Notes: generated by a model from the sequence alone, not told the origin. DNA of 64,000 nucleotides from Streptomyces fulvoviolaceus (GCF_000718165.1 NZ_JOEY01000022.1:191784-255783), one strand, 5' to 3'. Positions 9,885 to 21,723 are shown, counted from the first letter of the stretch. Numbers and translations are program-made.

Positions 9885-10108
9885 GCACTCCTCCTGAGAC
9901 TTGGCTACTTCGATCTCCCGTGACGGTACGAAATGCCCATTACACGGATGTCTCCCGGGCCGGTCGTCAGGGGTTACGCCGGGCGCACACCGGCGGGGCC
10001 GACGATGTGAGCGGTCCAAATGGGCTAAAGATGAACATACCAGGCATACAAAACTTGGGACATTCGTTTACTTGAATCATTCGTGTTTAGGGCGCTAGGT
10101 TGGTCGCC
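9885..10108. promoter_or_regulatory. Divergent promoter region between nitrate reductase and furA
   Basis: A 224-base gap. The half next to furA is unusually A/T-rich and contains a direct repeat of CATTCGT at 10061-10067 and 10078-10084 (17-bp period) with TTGAATC between. Streptomyces FurA/CatR proteins autoregulate through sites in this position, so this is the likely operator. In the half next to the nitrate reductase, GAAAT-N6-TACAC (from about 9930) is a weak partial match to a GlnR box; I do not call it. Confidence 0.5.
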
Positions 10109-10555
10109 ATGACCGAGCCCCAGACCCCGAACACCGCCGATGAGCTGCGCGGTGCCGGCCTGCGGGTGACGGCCGCCCGCGTCGCACTGCTCGAGACCGT
10201 CCGGGACGGTGATCACCTCGGCGTCGAAGCGATCGCCTCCGGTGTGCGTGATCGCGTGGGCCACATATCGCTTCAAGCCGTGTACGAGGCACTCCACGCC
10301 CTCAGCACGGCGGGACTCGTCCGTCGCCTCGAGCCGCCGGGCAGCCCGGCCCGGTTCGAGGGACGCGTCGGGGACAACCACCACCATCTCGTGTGCCGCT
10401 CGTGCGGTGTCGTCGTCGACGTCGACTGCGCGGTCGGCCACGCCCCCTGCCTCACCGCGGCCGACGACCGCGGCTTCGCGATCGACGAGGCCGAGGTCAT
10501 CTACTGGGGCCTGTGTCCCGACTGTTCCCCCCAAGCCACTACTTCAGCACCGTGA
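10109..10555 (+). CDS. furA: Fur family regulator, FurA/CatR type
   Basis: A 148-residue Fur protein. The N-terminal winged helix (LRGAGLRVTAARVALLETVR; HISLQAVYEALHALSTAGLV) is followed by the dimerisation/metal domain with the HHH motif (DNHHHLVCRSCG) and two CxxC pairs (CRSC, CPDC) for structural zinc. It lies directly upstream of katG, the arrangement of furA-katG / furS-cpeB, where it represses both genes and releases them on peroxide. There is no clear ribosome site before ATG 10109, so the transcript may be leaderless; TTG 10100 is a less likely start. Confidence 0.9.
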   Translation: MTEPQTPNTADELRGAGLRVTAARVALLETVRDGDHLGVEAIASGVRDRVGHISLQAVYEALHALSTAGLVRRLEPPGSPARFEGRVGDNHHHLVCRSCGVVVDVDCAVGHAPCLTAADDRGFAIDEAEVIYWGLCPDCSPQATTSAP

Positions 10556-12793
<2,238 letters not shown>

Positions 12794-12815
12794 TCCCGAC
12801 CTCGTCAGATCACTG

Positions 12816-12855
12816 ACGTCCAGGCCGGCCCGCAGGGGCCGGCCTGGACGTTTTT
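12816..12855 (+). terminator. Rho-independent terminator after katG
   Basis: A 16-bp perfect stem (ACGTCCAGGCCGGCCC pairing with its complement, loop of a few bases) is followed by a run of five T at 12851-12855, 23 bases after the katG stop codon. Confidence 0.9.
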
Positions 12856-12936
12856 GTGTGCCGTGAGCACCCGCGTTTCTGTGCCGCCGGCACCCGCGTT
12901 TCCGTCCGTCAGCACCCCGCGCGAAATTAACTTGCG

Positions 12937-12966
12937 TAACTCAAGCAATACGCTATAGTTGAGTTA
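12937..12966. promoter_or_regulatory. Operator-like inverted repeat upstream of the GtrA-like gene
   Basis: TAACTCAA (12937-12944) and TTGAGTTA (12959-12966) form an 8-bp inverted repeat with a 14-base spacer. TCAAGCAA occurs as a direct repeat at 12941-12948 and 12968-12975. The segment is A/T-rich in a GC-rich genome and lies 38-67 bases before the start codon at 13004. It looks like the site of a MarR- or TetR-type repressor; the regulator is not in the window. Confidence 0.5.
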
Positions 12967-13003
12967 GTCAAGCAACTTCACGGCGCGCAGGACGGATATC
13001 GCT

Positions 13004-13561
13004 ATGGACGCCGCACCCCGCATCACCGCCACCACCGCGGCCCCCGGCCCCCTCGCCTCCTTCGCCCGCTTCGTGCTGTGCGGCGGCGGCATCGGGGTCC
13101 TGTCCAGCTTCGCGATCTCGCCGCTGGCCGGGCTGATGCCCTGGGCCGTGGCGAACGCCGTGATCACCGTCGCCTCCACCCTCCTGTGCACCGAGCTCCA
13201 CTCCCGCTTCACCTTCGGGACCGGGCAGCGCGCCGGATGGCGACAGCACTGGCAGTCCGCGGGCTCGGCCACCGCCGCGTACGTGGTGACCTGCCTCGCG
13301 ATGTTCCTCCTGCACGCGGTGCAGTCCTCCCCCGGGACGCTGACCGAGCAGATCGTCTACCTCGGCGCCTCCGGGCTCGCGGGCATAGGCCGCTTCCTGG
13401 TACTGCGCGTGTTCGTCTTCGCCGGCAACCGCTCCACGAAGACCCCGGCCCAGGTCCGGCGGAACAGCGGCACGGTCACCTGGACCCTCCCCACCCCGGT
13501 CCAGGCGATCACCCGGCCCCAGGTCCGCAGCACCGACTTCCTGCTCGCCTCGACCGCCTGA
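13004..13561 (+). CDS. GtrA-like four-helix membrane protein
   Basis: A 185-residue protein with four hydrophobic helices (about 20-42, 46-64, 85-105, 118-140). The pattern ARFVLCGGGIGVLSSFAI at the start and ELHSRFTFG after the second helix match GtrA/DPMS-type proteins, which are thought to move polyprenyl-linked sugars across the membrane. The tail after the last helix is soluble and about 45 residues long. It is monocistronic: a katG terminator precedes it and a convergent gene ends 46 bases away. An A/T-rich inverted repeat upstream suggests control by a repressor. Confidence 0.65.
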   Translation: MDAAPRITATTAAPGPLASFARFVLCGGGIGVLSSFAISPLAGLMPWAVANAVITVASTLLCTELHSRFTFGTGQRAGWRQHWQSAGSATAAYVVTCLAMFLLHAVQSSPGTLTEQIVYLGASGLAGIGRFLVLRVFVFAGNRSTKTPAQVRRNSGTVTWTLPTPVQAITRPQVRSTDFLLASTA

Positions 13562-13607
13562 CCGACTCCGCCGGGCTCGAGAAGCGTCGGGAGCTCCTGG
13601 CCGCCGG

Positions 13608-14501
13608 CTAGGCGTCGGGCAGCGACGCCGCGAGGTGCTCCCACGCCGCGTGCACGTCCTCCCCGACCATCCCGAACTGCGTGATGACCGCGACGCAGCG
13701 CCCGTCCTCGTCGTCGAGCTCGATCGCCGAGGTCGGGCCGTGCGCCGCCGTGGACCGGACCAGGTGGCACGCCCGGACGCCCGCGAGGTCGATCTCCACC
13801 GAGCTCTCCGCGATCGCCGCGAACACCCGCCCGCCGACGGTCCGGTCGGTGACATGCACGGGGCCGCCGCACGCCTGCATGGCCGCCGGGGCGAACACCG
13901 CGACGCCGATCGGCAGCCCGACGGAGCAGACGTGGTCGAGGACAGCGGACACGACGCCGGCCTCGATCTCCCGGTGCTCGCCGCGGTACCGGTCGAACGC
14001 CCGGCGCCGGGCGGCCCCGCCGTCCGCGAGGACCGCGTCGAGCTGCGCGAGCTGGTCGCCGTTCTCCCACGCGGGCACCTCGGGGGGCGTGGACGGTCCG
14101 TCGGCCCGCGCCCCGGCCTCGACCGTGCCGGCGAGCCCGGCCAGCAGCCGGTCCCCCTCGGAGAGCAGCCGTCCCTGGTGGACGGTCCGGCCCTCCGCGT
14201 CGAGAAGGCGCACGGAGACCGTGCTCTCGTCCCGCGCGACCACGGCCGCCTCGATCCCCTCGGCGTCGAGGCGGAGCGCGATCGATCCCGGGTGGACGGC
14301 GAACGCGTCGCCGCGCAGGCTCGGCACCGCGTAACTGCCGGCCTGGTCGATCCGCGCGACCGACCCCCCGGTGACCGCCTGGACGTACTGGAAGAGCGTC
14401 AGGCACCGCGCCAGCTCCGGCATGCGTGGGTCGATCAGCCGCACGCTGCCGTTCCGCCTGGGGCAGCACCCCTCGAACCCGCAACCGTGATGGTCCGTCA
14501 T
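13608..14501 (-). CDS. HemS/ChuS-like haem-handling protein
   Basis: A 297-residue protein that I read as a divergent two-lobed HemS/ChuS protein. The first lobe has STVSVRLLDAEGRTVHQGRL, matching the S-L-Q-F-F-D-x-x-G-x-A-V-H-K pattern of ChuS. The second lobe ends with TSAIELDDEDGRCVAVITQF and then a W-x-x-L-x-x-x-L-P tail, again as in HemS. HemS proteins bind and open haem for iron release and need an electron donor. The N-terminus is Cys-rich (CGFEGCC). It follows the diflavin reductase gene by 2 bases, so translation is coupled. Similarity is moderate and the axial haem ligand cannot be assigned by eye. Confidence 0.6.
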   Translation of the reverse strand: MTDHHGCGFEGCCPRRNGSVRLIDPRMPELARCLTLFQYVQAVTGGSVARIDQAGSYAVPSLRGDAFAVHPGSIALRLDAEGIEAAVVARDESTVSVRLLDAEGRTVHQGRLLSEGDRLLAGLAGTVEAGARADGPSTPPEVPAWENGDQLAQLDAVLADGGAARRRAFDRYRGEHREIEAGVVSAVLDHVCSVGLPIGVAVFAPAAMQACGGPVHVTDRTVGGRVFAAIAESSVEIDLAGVRACHLVRSTAAHGPTSAIELDDEDGRCVAVITQFGMVGEDVHAAWEHLAASLPDA

Positions 14502-14503
14502 GC

Positions 14504-16216
14504 TCAGTACACGTCCCGTACGTAGCGCTTCGCCCGCCGCAGATCCGCGAGGTACTCCGCCGCGTCGTCCTCCCCGCGTCCGCGCTGCTCGGCGATGACG
14601 CCCAGCAGGGCCGCCTCGACGTCCTTCGCCATGCGGGAGGCGTCCCCGCAGACGTACACGTGCGCCCCGTCCTCCAGCCACGCGTACAGCTCGCGCGACC
14701 GCTCCCGCATCCGGGTCTGCACGTAGACCTTCTCGGCCTGGTCCCGCGAGAACGCCAGGTCGAGTTCGGTGAGCACGCCCCGCTCCCGCAGCGCGGTCAG
14801 CTCGTCCTCGTACACGAAGTCCGTCTCGCGGTGCTGGTCGCCGAAGAACAGCCAGTTGCGCCCGGAGGCACCCCGCGCGGCCCGCTCGTGCAGGAAGCCG
14901 CGGAAGGGGGCGATGCCCGTGCCGGGGCCGATCATGACCATGGGGGCGTCGTCGGCCGGGACGCTGAAGGAAGCGTTCGGCTGGAGGTAGATGCCCACGG
15001 TCGAGTCCGCACCGACCCGATCCGCCAGGTACGTCGATGCCACGCCCTCGTACCTGTCGTACCGCACGGACGCGACGGTGAGGTGGATGCTGCCCGGGTG
15101 GGCCAGCGGGCTCGACGAGATCGAGTACTGGCGTGCCTGCAACGGCCGGAGAAACGGCAGGAGTTCGGCCGTCGACGGTGCCCTGGACCCGGCGTCCCGG
15201 AGCAGGTCGAGCAGGTCCCGGCCCCAGAGCCAGGAGTCGAGGTCGCCGCGGTCGCCGTGCGCGACGACCGCGGCCAACTCGCTTGCGGGCGCCCGCTCGA
15301 CGAGGTCGGCGATCAGCTCCTTCGACGGCGTGCGGATCTCCCGTTCCGTGCGCAGGAGTTCGGCGGTCTCCTGGTCGCCGCTCGAACCCAGGTGCTCCAG
15401 CAGCGCTCCGACCAGACCGTCGTCGTTCACCGGTACGACGGCCAGCGCGTCGCCCGCCTCGTACGTGATGCCGCTGTCGCCGAGGTCGAACTCGTAGTGG
15501 CGGATCTCCTTCGCGCTGTGCGGGGCGGACAGGAGCCGGTTGGTGGCGAGCCGGGACGGGTAGGGGGTGCGCTTGTTCCACTGGGAGCGGGGCTTCTTCG
15601 GTGCCTCCGCGGCACCCGTCCCCTTCGCACCGGTCTCGGCGGCGAGACGCTCCAGCACCGCCGCCGTCCACTCCCCCGCAGGCTCCTCGAAGTCGACGTC
15701 GCAGTCGACGCGTTCGTGCAACCGGGTCGCCCCGAGCTGTTCCAGGCGGGTGTCGATGAGCTTCGCGGCCTGGCAGAAGTCGTCGTAGCCACGGTCGCCG
15801 AGCCCGAGGACCGCGTACTGCAGGCCCTCCAGCCGGGGTGCGGTGTCGGACTGCAACGCCTCCCAGAACAGCCCGGCGTTGTCGGGCATCTCGCCCTCGC
15901 CGTACGTCGAGGTGACGACGATGACGTGGGACATCGCGGCGAGTGCCTCGGGGGTGACGTCGTCGAGGGCGGTGGCCCGGCCGCCGAGGCCGCGGGCGCG
16001 GGCACCGGCGACGACGTCGTCGGCCACGAGTTCGGCGTTGCCGGTCTGGGTGCCGATCAGCACGTCGATCGTCGCCGCGGGCGCGTCGGCGCCGGCACTG
16101 TCCCGGCGTCCTGCGGCCGCGATACCGGCGATGAACCCGGCAAGCCAGGACTCCTGTTGGGCGGAGAAGGGCGCGTCGGCCGGGATGAGGGACCCGGTCG
16201 GGGGCATGACGGTCAT
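14504..16216 (-). CDS. CysJ-type NADPH diflavin reductase
   Basis: A 570-residue reductase. The flavodoxin domain at about 50-195 shows the FMN loops (GTQTGNAELVADD; STYGEGEMPDNAGLFW). The FAD domain has [14 protein letters not shown] near 345. The NADPH-binding domain has MVMIGPGTGIAPFRGFLHER and [12 protein letters not shown], and the chain ends YVRDVY like CysJ. The same architecture forms the C-terminal half of the nitrate reductase fusion at 5751-9884, so this could be its detached relative. Its ATG overlaps the end of the GltB-like gene by 4 bases and a HemS-like gene follows 2 bases after its stop. It therefore probably serves one or both of those partners rather than a sulfite reductase, which is absent here. 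Confidence 0.88.
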   Translation of the reverse strand: MTVMPPTGSLIPADAPFSAQQESWLAGFIAGIAAAGRRDSAGADAPAATIDVLIGTQTGNAELVADDVVAGARARGLGGRATALDDVTPEALAAMSHVIVVTSTYGEGEMPDNAGLFWEALQSDTAPRLEGLQYAVLGLGDRGYDDFCQAAKLIDTRLEQLGATRLHERVDCDVDFEEPAGEWTAAVLERLAAETGAKGTGAAEAPKKPRSQWNKRTPYPSRLATNRLLSAPHSAKEIRHYEFDLGDSGITYEAGDALAVVPVNDDGLVGALLEHLGSSGDQETAELLRTEREIRTPSKELIADLVERAPASELAAVVAHGDRGDLDSWLWGRDLLDLLRDAGSRAPSTAELLPFLRPLQARQYSISSSPLAHPGSIHLTVASVRYDRYEGVASTYLADRVGADSTVGIYLQPNASFSVPADDAPMVMIGPGTGIAPFRGFLHERAARGASGRNWLFFGDQHRETDFVYEDELTALRERGVLTELDLAFSRDQAEKVYVQTRMRERSRELYAWLEDGAHVYVCGDASRMAKDVEAALLGVIAEQRGRGEDDAAEYLADLRRAKRYVRDVY

Positions 16217-19200
16217 GCGGTCACCGTCTCGGTCGGGGCCTGCGGGGCACGGCGGGAGGCGATGTCCTCCAGCGCAGCGTTCGCAAGCAGCTCGTCGAAC
16301 CGGGCGGCGCGGACGCGGCCGGCGTTCTTGGTGGTCTGGTGGATGATCCAGCCGTAGGTGCCGGGGGCGTCCACGCTGAGGTTGTTGCGCTGCTTCAGCG
16401 CGCGCTTGTAGTCGTCGAGGCGCTTGATCGCGATGAGTGTGGCGAGTTCGTCGTCGTCGAACCGCTCCAGCGTGCCGCGCAGATACTTCACGACCCGCTG
16501 CTTGACGAAGAAGTCCTCGGTGAGCACGAGGTTGCGGACGGCCTCGGCGACCCGAGGGTCGTCCGGGCCGGTCGCGCCCGGCACCCGCTTCAGCGCCAGG
16601 TCCTGTGCGACGCCGAGCACCGTGTACGACGACAGCAGCGAGAACATGTCGTCACTGCCCTGGTCGCCGAAGGCCGGGGCACGGCCGCCGAGCACGGTCC
16701 GCCGGTCGCGGTAGTCGACCTTGAACGCGCGGAGCTTGTCCGTCGCGATCGAGGTCGCCAGCTCGTCCAGCAGCTCGCTCCGGGTCGCGGCGCCGAGGAT
16801 CTCGCCGGCGTCCTGGTAGAGCAGCAGCGCGCGGGGCATTCCGCAGTACACGTGCTGCCGCTCGGTGTCCCAGTCGTGGAGCAGCCGGGCGGCCAGCTCG
16901 GAGCCGGTGGCCTCCAAGTGCCATGCCAGCAGCAGCCGTACGGCCTCCTCGTGGAAGGCGCCGTGCCCGGTGTCCGTCACCGGGAACACGAGCAGCGAGT
17001 CGGCGCTCACCCGGCCGGCCAGCTCGCCCGACGGGTCGTACTGATACAGGAACCCGCCGCTCATGCCGTTCCCGAGACCCTTGCCGAAGCCGCCGAGGTT
17101 GAGGACCGTACCGCCGGTCATGTATTCGCAGCCGAAGTCGCCGAGGCCCTCGACGACCGCGGTCGCACCGGAGTTCCGCACGGCGAACCGGTCACCGGCC
17201 TCGCCCTGCACGAACGTCCGGCCGCCGGTCGCGCCGAACAGCGCGAAGTTCCCGACGAGCACGTTGCCACCGCGTTCGGCACTGCCGCCGCCCGGGGCGC
17301 GGACCACGATCCGGCCGCCGCTCTGGCTCTTGCCGACGCCGTCGTTCGCGGTGCCGGTGTGTTCGAGGGCGATGCCGTCGTTGCAGAAGACGCCGTACGA
17401 CTGTCCGGCGGAGCCGGTGGTACGGATGCGGACGGCGCCGTCGACGAGGCGGCGACGGCCGCGGTCGTCGGTGGTGATCGCGGGGGCATCGACGGCGAGT
17501 TGGTGGTTGAGCAACCGCTCGACGTCGATCGAGAGCTGCCCGCCCACCGACTTGTCGCTGTTGCCGAGGTGGATGCCCTCGACGAGCAGGGACGGCTCGC
17601 GCCGGTCGACGAGCGCGGCACGGACGCGTTCGATGAGGGCGTCGTCGGTGGTGAAGTCCTTCTCCAGGTACTCCGGGTCTTCTACGGCCTTCTCGGGCAC
17701 GCGCGCGAGGAGGCGCCGGACGTCGAGGCGGCCGACGCTCGCCGGGTGGTCGAGGAGTTGCAGCAGGTCCGTGCGGCCCCGGGCCTCGCGCAGCGACCGC
17801 AGGCCGAGGCGGGCGAGGATCTGCCGGACGTCGTGCGCGATGTTGAGCAGATACTGCGCCAACGCGCGCGGGTCGCCCTCGAAGGCCTCGGGGTTGGTGG
17901 TGAGCCCGGCGGGGCACTTCACGTTGCAGTTCTTCGCCATGACGCAGCCGAGCATCATGAGCGCGGTCGTACCGAACTCGAAGCTGTCGCCCCCGAGCAG
18001 TGCCGAGGTGACGACGTCGCCGCCGGTCTGGTGCGCGCCGGAACAACGCAGGACGACCTTCTGCCGGAGCCCGTTCGCGACGAGCGCCTGATGCACCTCG
18101 GCGACACCGATCTCCGCCGACCGCCCGGCGTACTTGAGGCTCGTGACGGCCGCGGCGCCCGTGCCGCCGGTGTTCCCGGCGACGTTGATGACGTCCGCGC
18201 CGGCCTTGGCGACACCGACCGCGATGGTGCCGATGCCCTCCGAGGACACCAGCTTCACGATCACCCGGACCCGCGCCGCCTTGCAGTCGTGGATGAGCTG
18301 CGCGAGGTCCTCGATGGAGTACGTGTCGTGGTGCGGCGGCGGTGAGATGAGCTCGATGCCCGGGGTCCCGCCGCGCGCGGCCGCGATGTCGACGGTGACC
18401 TTCGGCGCGGGCAGCTGACCGCCCTCACCGGGCTTCGCGCCCTGGCCGATCTTGATCTCCAGCTCCTGGAGCATCGGGTCGGCGAGGTAGCCCGCCCAGA
18501 TGCCGAACCGGCCGGACGCGAACTGCTTGATCCGGGAGCCGCGGATGGTGCCGTAGCGGGTGTGGTGCTCGCCGCCCTCCCCGCTGTTCGACATGCCGCC
18601 GACCATGTTCGTGCCGTGCGCGACGGCCTCGTGCGCGGTCGCCACGAGCGCGCCGTGGCTCATCGCGCCGGAGGCGAGGGCACGGGTGATCTCATGGGCG
18701 GGCTGGACGTCGTCGAGGGGGACGCTGTCGGGGGCGTTGTCGAGGAGGTTGAGGAGGTGGGCGGCGGTGCCGTTGGCGGTGACTTCGACGCCGTCGGCGC
18801 GCACGGCGAGGGTCTTGGACTCGCCCAGGTGCGCGAGCCCTTCGGCGAGGGCGGCGTGGCGCTCGGCGGCGTCGGGTCCGGGTGCGGTGAGACGCAGGTG
18901 GACGGTGCCCTGCTCAGTGGCGGAGGCGACGACCCCGCGGACCGTGACACTCGCGTTGCCGGTCGTCGAGAACCGTCCCAGCTCCCGCGCGAAGTCCTCC
19001 GCCGTACGCAGCCCCGTCACATCCGCGGGCAGCGCGAGCACGTCACGCAGCGCGGCCGGGCGGCGCGACCGCTCCTCGTGCGTCGTCCGCAGAAAGGCGC
19101 GGTACCCGGGCGTGATCCGGAACGCGTCGATCTCGGCGTCGCTGAGCGCGTCGTACCCCGTGTTCCGGTACGCGGCGTCGGTGATGCCGAAGGCGTCGTC

Positions 19201-21723
19201 GAGCTGGCCGAGGGTGAGCAACCGGAGCGCGTCCGGGTCGCTGGACCGGCCGAACTCCGGCCGCTCCTCCACCATGTCACCGAAGCCGCGCACGGCCGTG
19301 ACACCGAACGAGTGCCCAGCACCGTCCGACCGCTCCTTGAACAGGCCGAGCAGCGGGATCTGTTGCTCGCTCTCCACCGTACGGGCCCGCTCGTGCCAGT
19401 CCGTCGTGGCCTGCGCGATGCGGGCGAACCCGACGCCGCCGACCGGGGCTTCCATGTGCGGGAAGGTCCGCGCGAACACGTCGTCGCGGGTGTCGAGGTA
19501 GTTCGGTTCGAAGAACTCGCCGCCGATGTAGCTCTCGGCGGTGCACAGCCCGACGCGGCCCATGGTCTTCGCAAGGGACTTCTCGGCCGCCTTGCGGAAC
19601 TTCGCCAGCGCCCGGTCGGTCTCGGTGATGTGGCCCGCGGGGGCCGGTGCGCTCGGGTACCTCTCCTCGGCCCGCAGGCGCGCGCTGAGGCTGTAGACGG
19701 CGGCGGCGCCGAAGCCGAGGGCGGTCGCGACGTGGTGCGAGGAAGCCAACTGACCGCTCTCCGCGACGATCGAGACGCGCAGGCGCAGCCCGGTCTCGAT
19801 GAGGCGCTGGTTCACCGCCGCGACGGCGAGGATCACCGGCAGCGGCGCGCGTGTCGAGGAGATCGCCCGGTCGGTGAGGACCGCGATGCCGCCCCCCTCG
19901 GCGGCGAACCGCTCGACGTCGTCGCAGAGCCGCGCGAGCGCGGACCGGAGCGCGTCGGCATTGGCGGTCTCGTCCCCGACCACCGGCTCGTAGAGCATGG
20001 CGAACCGCTCCAGCGGCACGATCCGCTGGTCGCGCAGCCGGACCATGTCCAGGTGCCCGAGCACGGGCGAGGACACGACCAGCTGCCGGCCGCCCGTGCT
20101 CCCGGTCCCGTCGGGCTTCGGGCCGAGGGCGACCCGCATGCTCATGCCGTCGGCCTCGCGGATGCTGTCCAGCGGCGGGTTCGTCACCTGGGCGAAGCGC
20201 TGCGAGAAGTACTTCGCCATGCCGCCCTCGGTGTCGCTGAGCGCGTTGATGGCGTTGCCGTAGCCCATCGCCGAGATCCGCTCCGACCCGTCGGCGAGCA
20301 TCGGGTCGAGCATGAACCGGAAGCTCTCCTGGTTCAGCGCGTACGCCACGTACCGCCCGGCGAGGGTCAGGTCGCCGTCGTACCCGAGCGTCGTCGTGCC
20401 GCGGTAGTAGTCCGGGGCGGGCAGGTCGTCGAGGTTCACGCGGGCCGCGACGAGCAGTTCGCTGTACGGCCGACGCGCGGCGAGGGAGTCGAGCACCTCA
20501 CGTGTCCGCATCCGGCGTCCGGTGCGGTGGTCGACGACGAGCATGCCGCCGACCTCGATACGGCCCCGGTGCACGACGTCCTCATCGGGGAACGCGACCT
20601 GGCCGGCCTCCGACGCCACCATGAGGTACTCGGCGGTCTCGACGGTGCGCAGCGGGCGCAGCCCGAGCCGGTCGAGCCGGGCGCCGATGACGTCCCCGTC
20701 GCTGAAGACGACGGCCGCCGGACCGTCGTTCTTCTCCTCGTACAGCGAGAAGTACTCCAGCATGTCGCGGACGGCGACGGGCAGGGTGCGGTCGTTCTCC
20801 CAGGCGGGCGGCATGAGCGACACGACCGACTCGACGATGTCCAGGCCGTCGTCGAACACCCGGCTCTGCAGCGTCTGGTCGAGCCGGCTGGAGTCGGACT
20901 GCCCGGGCGGGCGCACGATGCTCCGGGTCCGGGCCCGCGCGAGCGCCTCGTCGCTCAGCCGGTTCTTGCGGTCCGTGTTCAGCTCGCCGTTGTGGGCCAT
21001 GAGGCGGAACGGCTGCGCCATGGTCGGGTGCGGCTCGGTGTTCGTGGAGAACCGGGTGTGGAAGTAGAGCGACCGCACGGAGTGCCGGGGATCGCAGAGA
21101 TCACGGAAGTACCCGATGACCTCCCCGGAGTTGAGCCGCCCCTTGAGCACCTGCGTCCGCGCGCTCAGCGACAGCGGGTACAGCCCGGCGTACGCGTCGT
21201 CGTCGGCGTAGGCGACGGCTTCGATCGCGAGGAGCGCCCGGTTGGCGGCCGAGTCGACCTCGTGGCGCTCCCACCCCTCCGGGGCCCGGAACACCCACTG
21301 CACGATGGGCAGTTGATACGGCTGGGCAGCGGGCCGGGCGACGGAGTGGTCCACGGGAACGTCACGGACCAGCACGGCGTCGAAGCCCTGCTCGGCGATG
21401 CTACGGCCGACGAGGTCCACAGCGCCGTCGCGGCGCCCGGCGTCGGTCGGCACGAAGCAGTTGGCGACGCCGAAGTGCCCGGCGCGCAGCTCCTCGCCGG
21501 TGATCGCGGCGAAGAACTCCACCGACAGGTCGACGCTCACGCCGGCGCCGTCGCCGACACCCTCGGCGGACTTGCCGCCTCGGTGCGGGATGGTGCGGAG
21601 CGCTTCGTCGCCCTTGCGGATGACGTCGTGGCTCGGTGCCCCGTCGAGGCGGGTGATGAAGCCGACGCCGCAGTCACTGTGGTCGCGGGCAGGGTCGTAC
21701 AGACCGTTGGTGCTCTGATTCAA
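16213..21723 (-). CDS. GltB-like glutamate synthase large-subunit homologue, divergent and extended
   Basis: An 1836-residue protein, about 300 longer than usual GltB. A 17-residue leader precedes Cys18 (DHSDCGVGF), the position of the glutaminase nucleophile in GltB. Class II amidotransferase features follow (FHTRFSTNTEPHPTMAQPFR; MAHNGELNT). The FMN/synthase domain has GGMSNSGEGGEHH and INVAGNTGGTGAA. The 3Fe-4S cysteines are C-VMAKN-C-NVK-C, one residue shorter than the usual C-X5-C-X4-C. The GXGXG beta-helix domain (FGKGLGNGMSGG) follows, then about 250 extra residues. The start is TTG 21723, with AGGA 9 bases upstream. No GltD is present; a diflavin reductase overlaps the end instead. 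Real glutamate synthase activity is uncertain. Confidence 0.85.
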   Translation of the reverse strand: MNQSTNGLYDPARDHSDCGVGFITRLDGAPSHDVIRKGDEALRTIPHRGGKSAEGVGDGAGVSVDLSVEFFAAITGEELRAGHFGVANCFVPTDAGRRDGAVDLVGRSIAEQGFDAVLVRDVPVDHSVARPAAQPYQLPIVQWVFRAPEGWERHEVDSAANRALLAIEAVAYADDDAYAGLYPLSLSARTQVLKGRLNSGEVIGYFRDLCDPRHSVRSLYFHTRFSTNTEPHPTMAQPFRLMAHNGELNTDRKNRLSDEALARARTRSIVRPPGQSDSSRLDQTLQSRVFDDGLDIVESVVSLMPPAWENDRTLPVAVRDMLEYFSLYEEKNDGPAAVVFSDGDVIGARLDRLGLRPLRTVETAEYLMVASEAGQVAFPDEDVVHRGRIEVGGMLVVDHRTGRRMRTREVLDSLAARRPYSELLVAARVNLDDLPAPDYYRGTTTLGYDGDLTLAGRYVAYALNQESFRFMLDPMLADGSERISAMGYGNAINALSDTEGGMAKYFSQRFAQVTNPPLDSIREADGMSMRVALGPKPDGTGSTGGRQLVVSSPVLGHLDMVRLRDQRIVPLERFAMLYEPVVGDETANADALRSALARLCDDVERFAAEGGGIAVLTDRAISSTRAPLPVILAVAAVNQRLIETGLRLRVSIVAESGQLASSHHVATALGFGAAAVYSLSARLRAEERYPSAPAPAGHITETDRALAKFRKAAEKSLAKTMGRVGLCTAESYIGGEFFEPNYLDTRDDVFARTFPHMEAPVGGVGFARIAQATTDWHERARTVESEQQIPLLGLFKERSDGAGHSFGVTAVRGFGDMVEERPEFGRSSDPDALRLLTLGQLDDAFGITDAAYRNTGYDALSDAEIDAFRITPGYRAFLRTTHEERSRRPAALRDVLALPADVTGLRTAEDFARELGRFSTTGNASVTVRGVVASATEQGTVHLRLTAPGPDAAERHAALAEGLAHLGESKTLAVRADGVEVTANGTAAHLLNLLDNAPDSVPLDDVQPAHEITRALASGAMSHGALVATAHEAVAHGTNMVGGMSNSGEGGEHHTRYGTIRGSRIKQFASGRFGIWAGYLADPMLQELEIKIGQGAKPGEGGQLPAPKVTVDIAAARGGTPGIELISPPPHHDTYSIEDLAQLIHDCKAARVRVIVKLVSSEGIGTIAVGVAKAGADVINVAGNTGGTGAAAVTSLKYAGRSAEIGVAEVHQALVANGLRQKVVLRCSGAHQTGGDVVTSALLGGDSFEFGTTALMMLGCVMAKNCNVKCPAGLTTNPEAFEGDPRALAQYLLNIAHDVRQILARLGLRSLREARGRTDLLQLLDHPASVGRLDVRRLLARVPEKAVEDPEYLEKDFTTDDALIERVRAALVDRREPSLLVEGIHLGNSDKSVGGQLSIDVERLLNHQLAVDAPAITTDDRGRRRLVDGAVRIRTTGSAGQSYGVFCNDGIALEHTGTANDGVGKSQSGGRIVVRAPGGGSAERGGNVLVGNFALFGATGGRTFVQGEAGDRFAVRNSGATAVVEGLGDFGCEYMTGGTVLNLGGFGKGLGNGMSGGFLYQYDPSGELAGRVSADSLLVFPVTDTGHGAFHEEAVRLLLAWHLEATGSELAARLLHDWDTERQHVYCGMPRALLLYQDAGEILGAATRSELLDELATSIATDKLRAFKVDYRDRRTVLGGRAPAFGDQGSDDMFSLLSSYTVLGVAQDLALKRVPGATGPDDPRVAEAVRNLVLTEDFFVKQRVVKYLRGTLERFDDDELATLIAIKRLDDYKRALKQRNNLSVDAPGTYGWIIHQTTKNAGRVRAARFDELLANAALEDIASRRAPQAPTETVTA

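Noticed and set aside
9885..9960. GlnR box before the nitrate reductase gene
   Set aside because: Only a partial match with wrong spacing in one half (GTGAC-N5-GAAAT-N6-TACAC). Not good enough to call.
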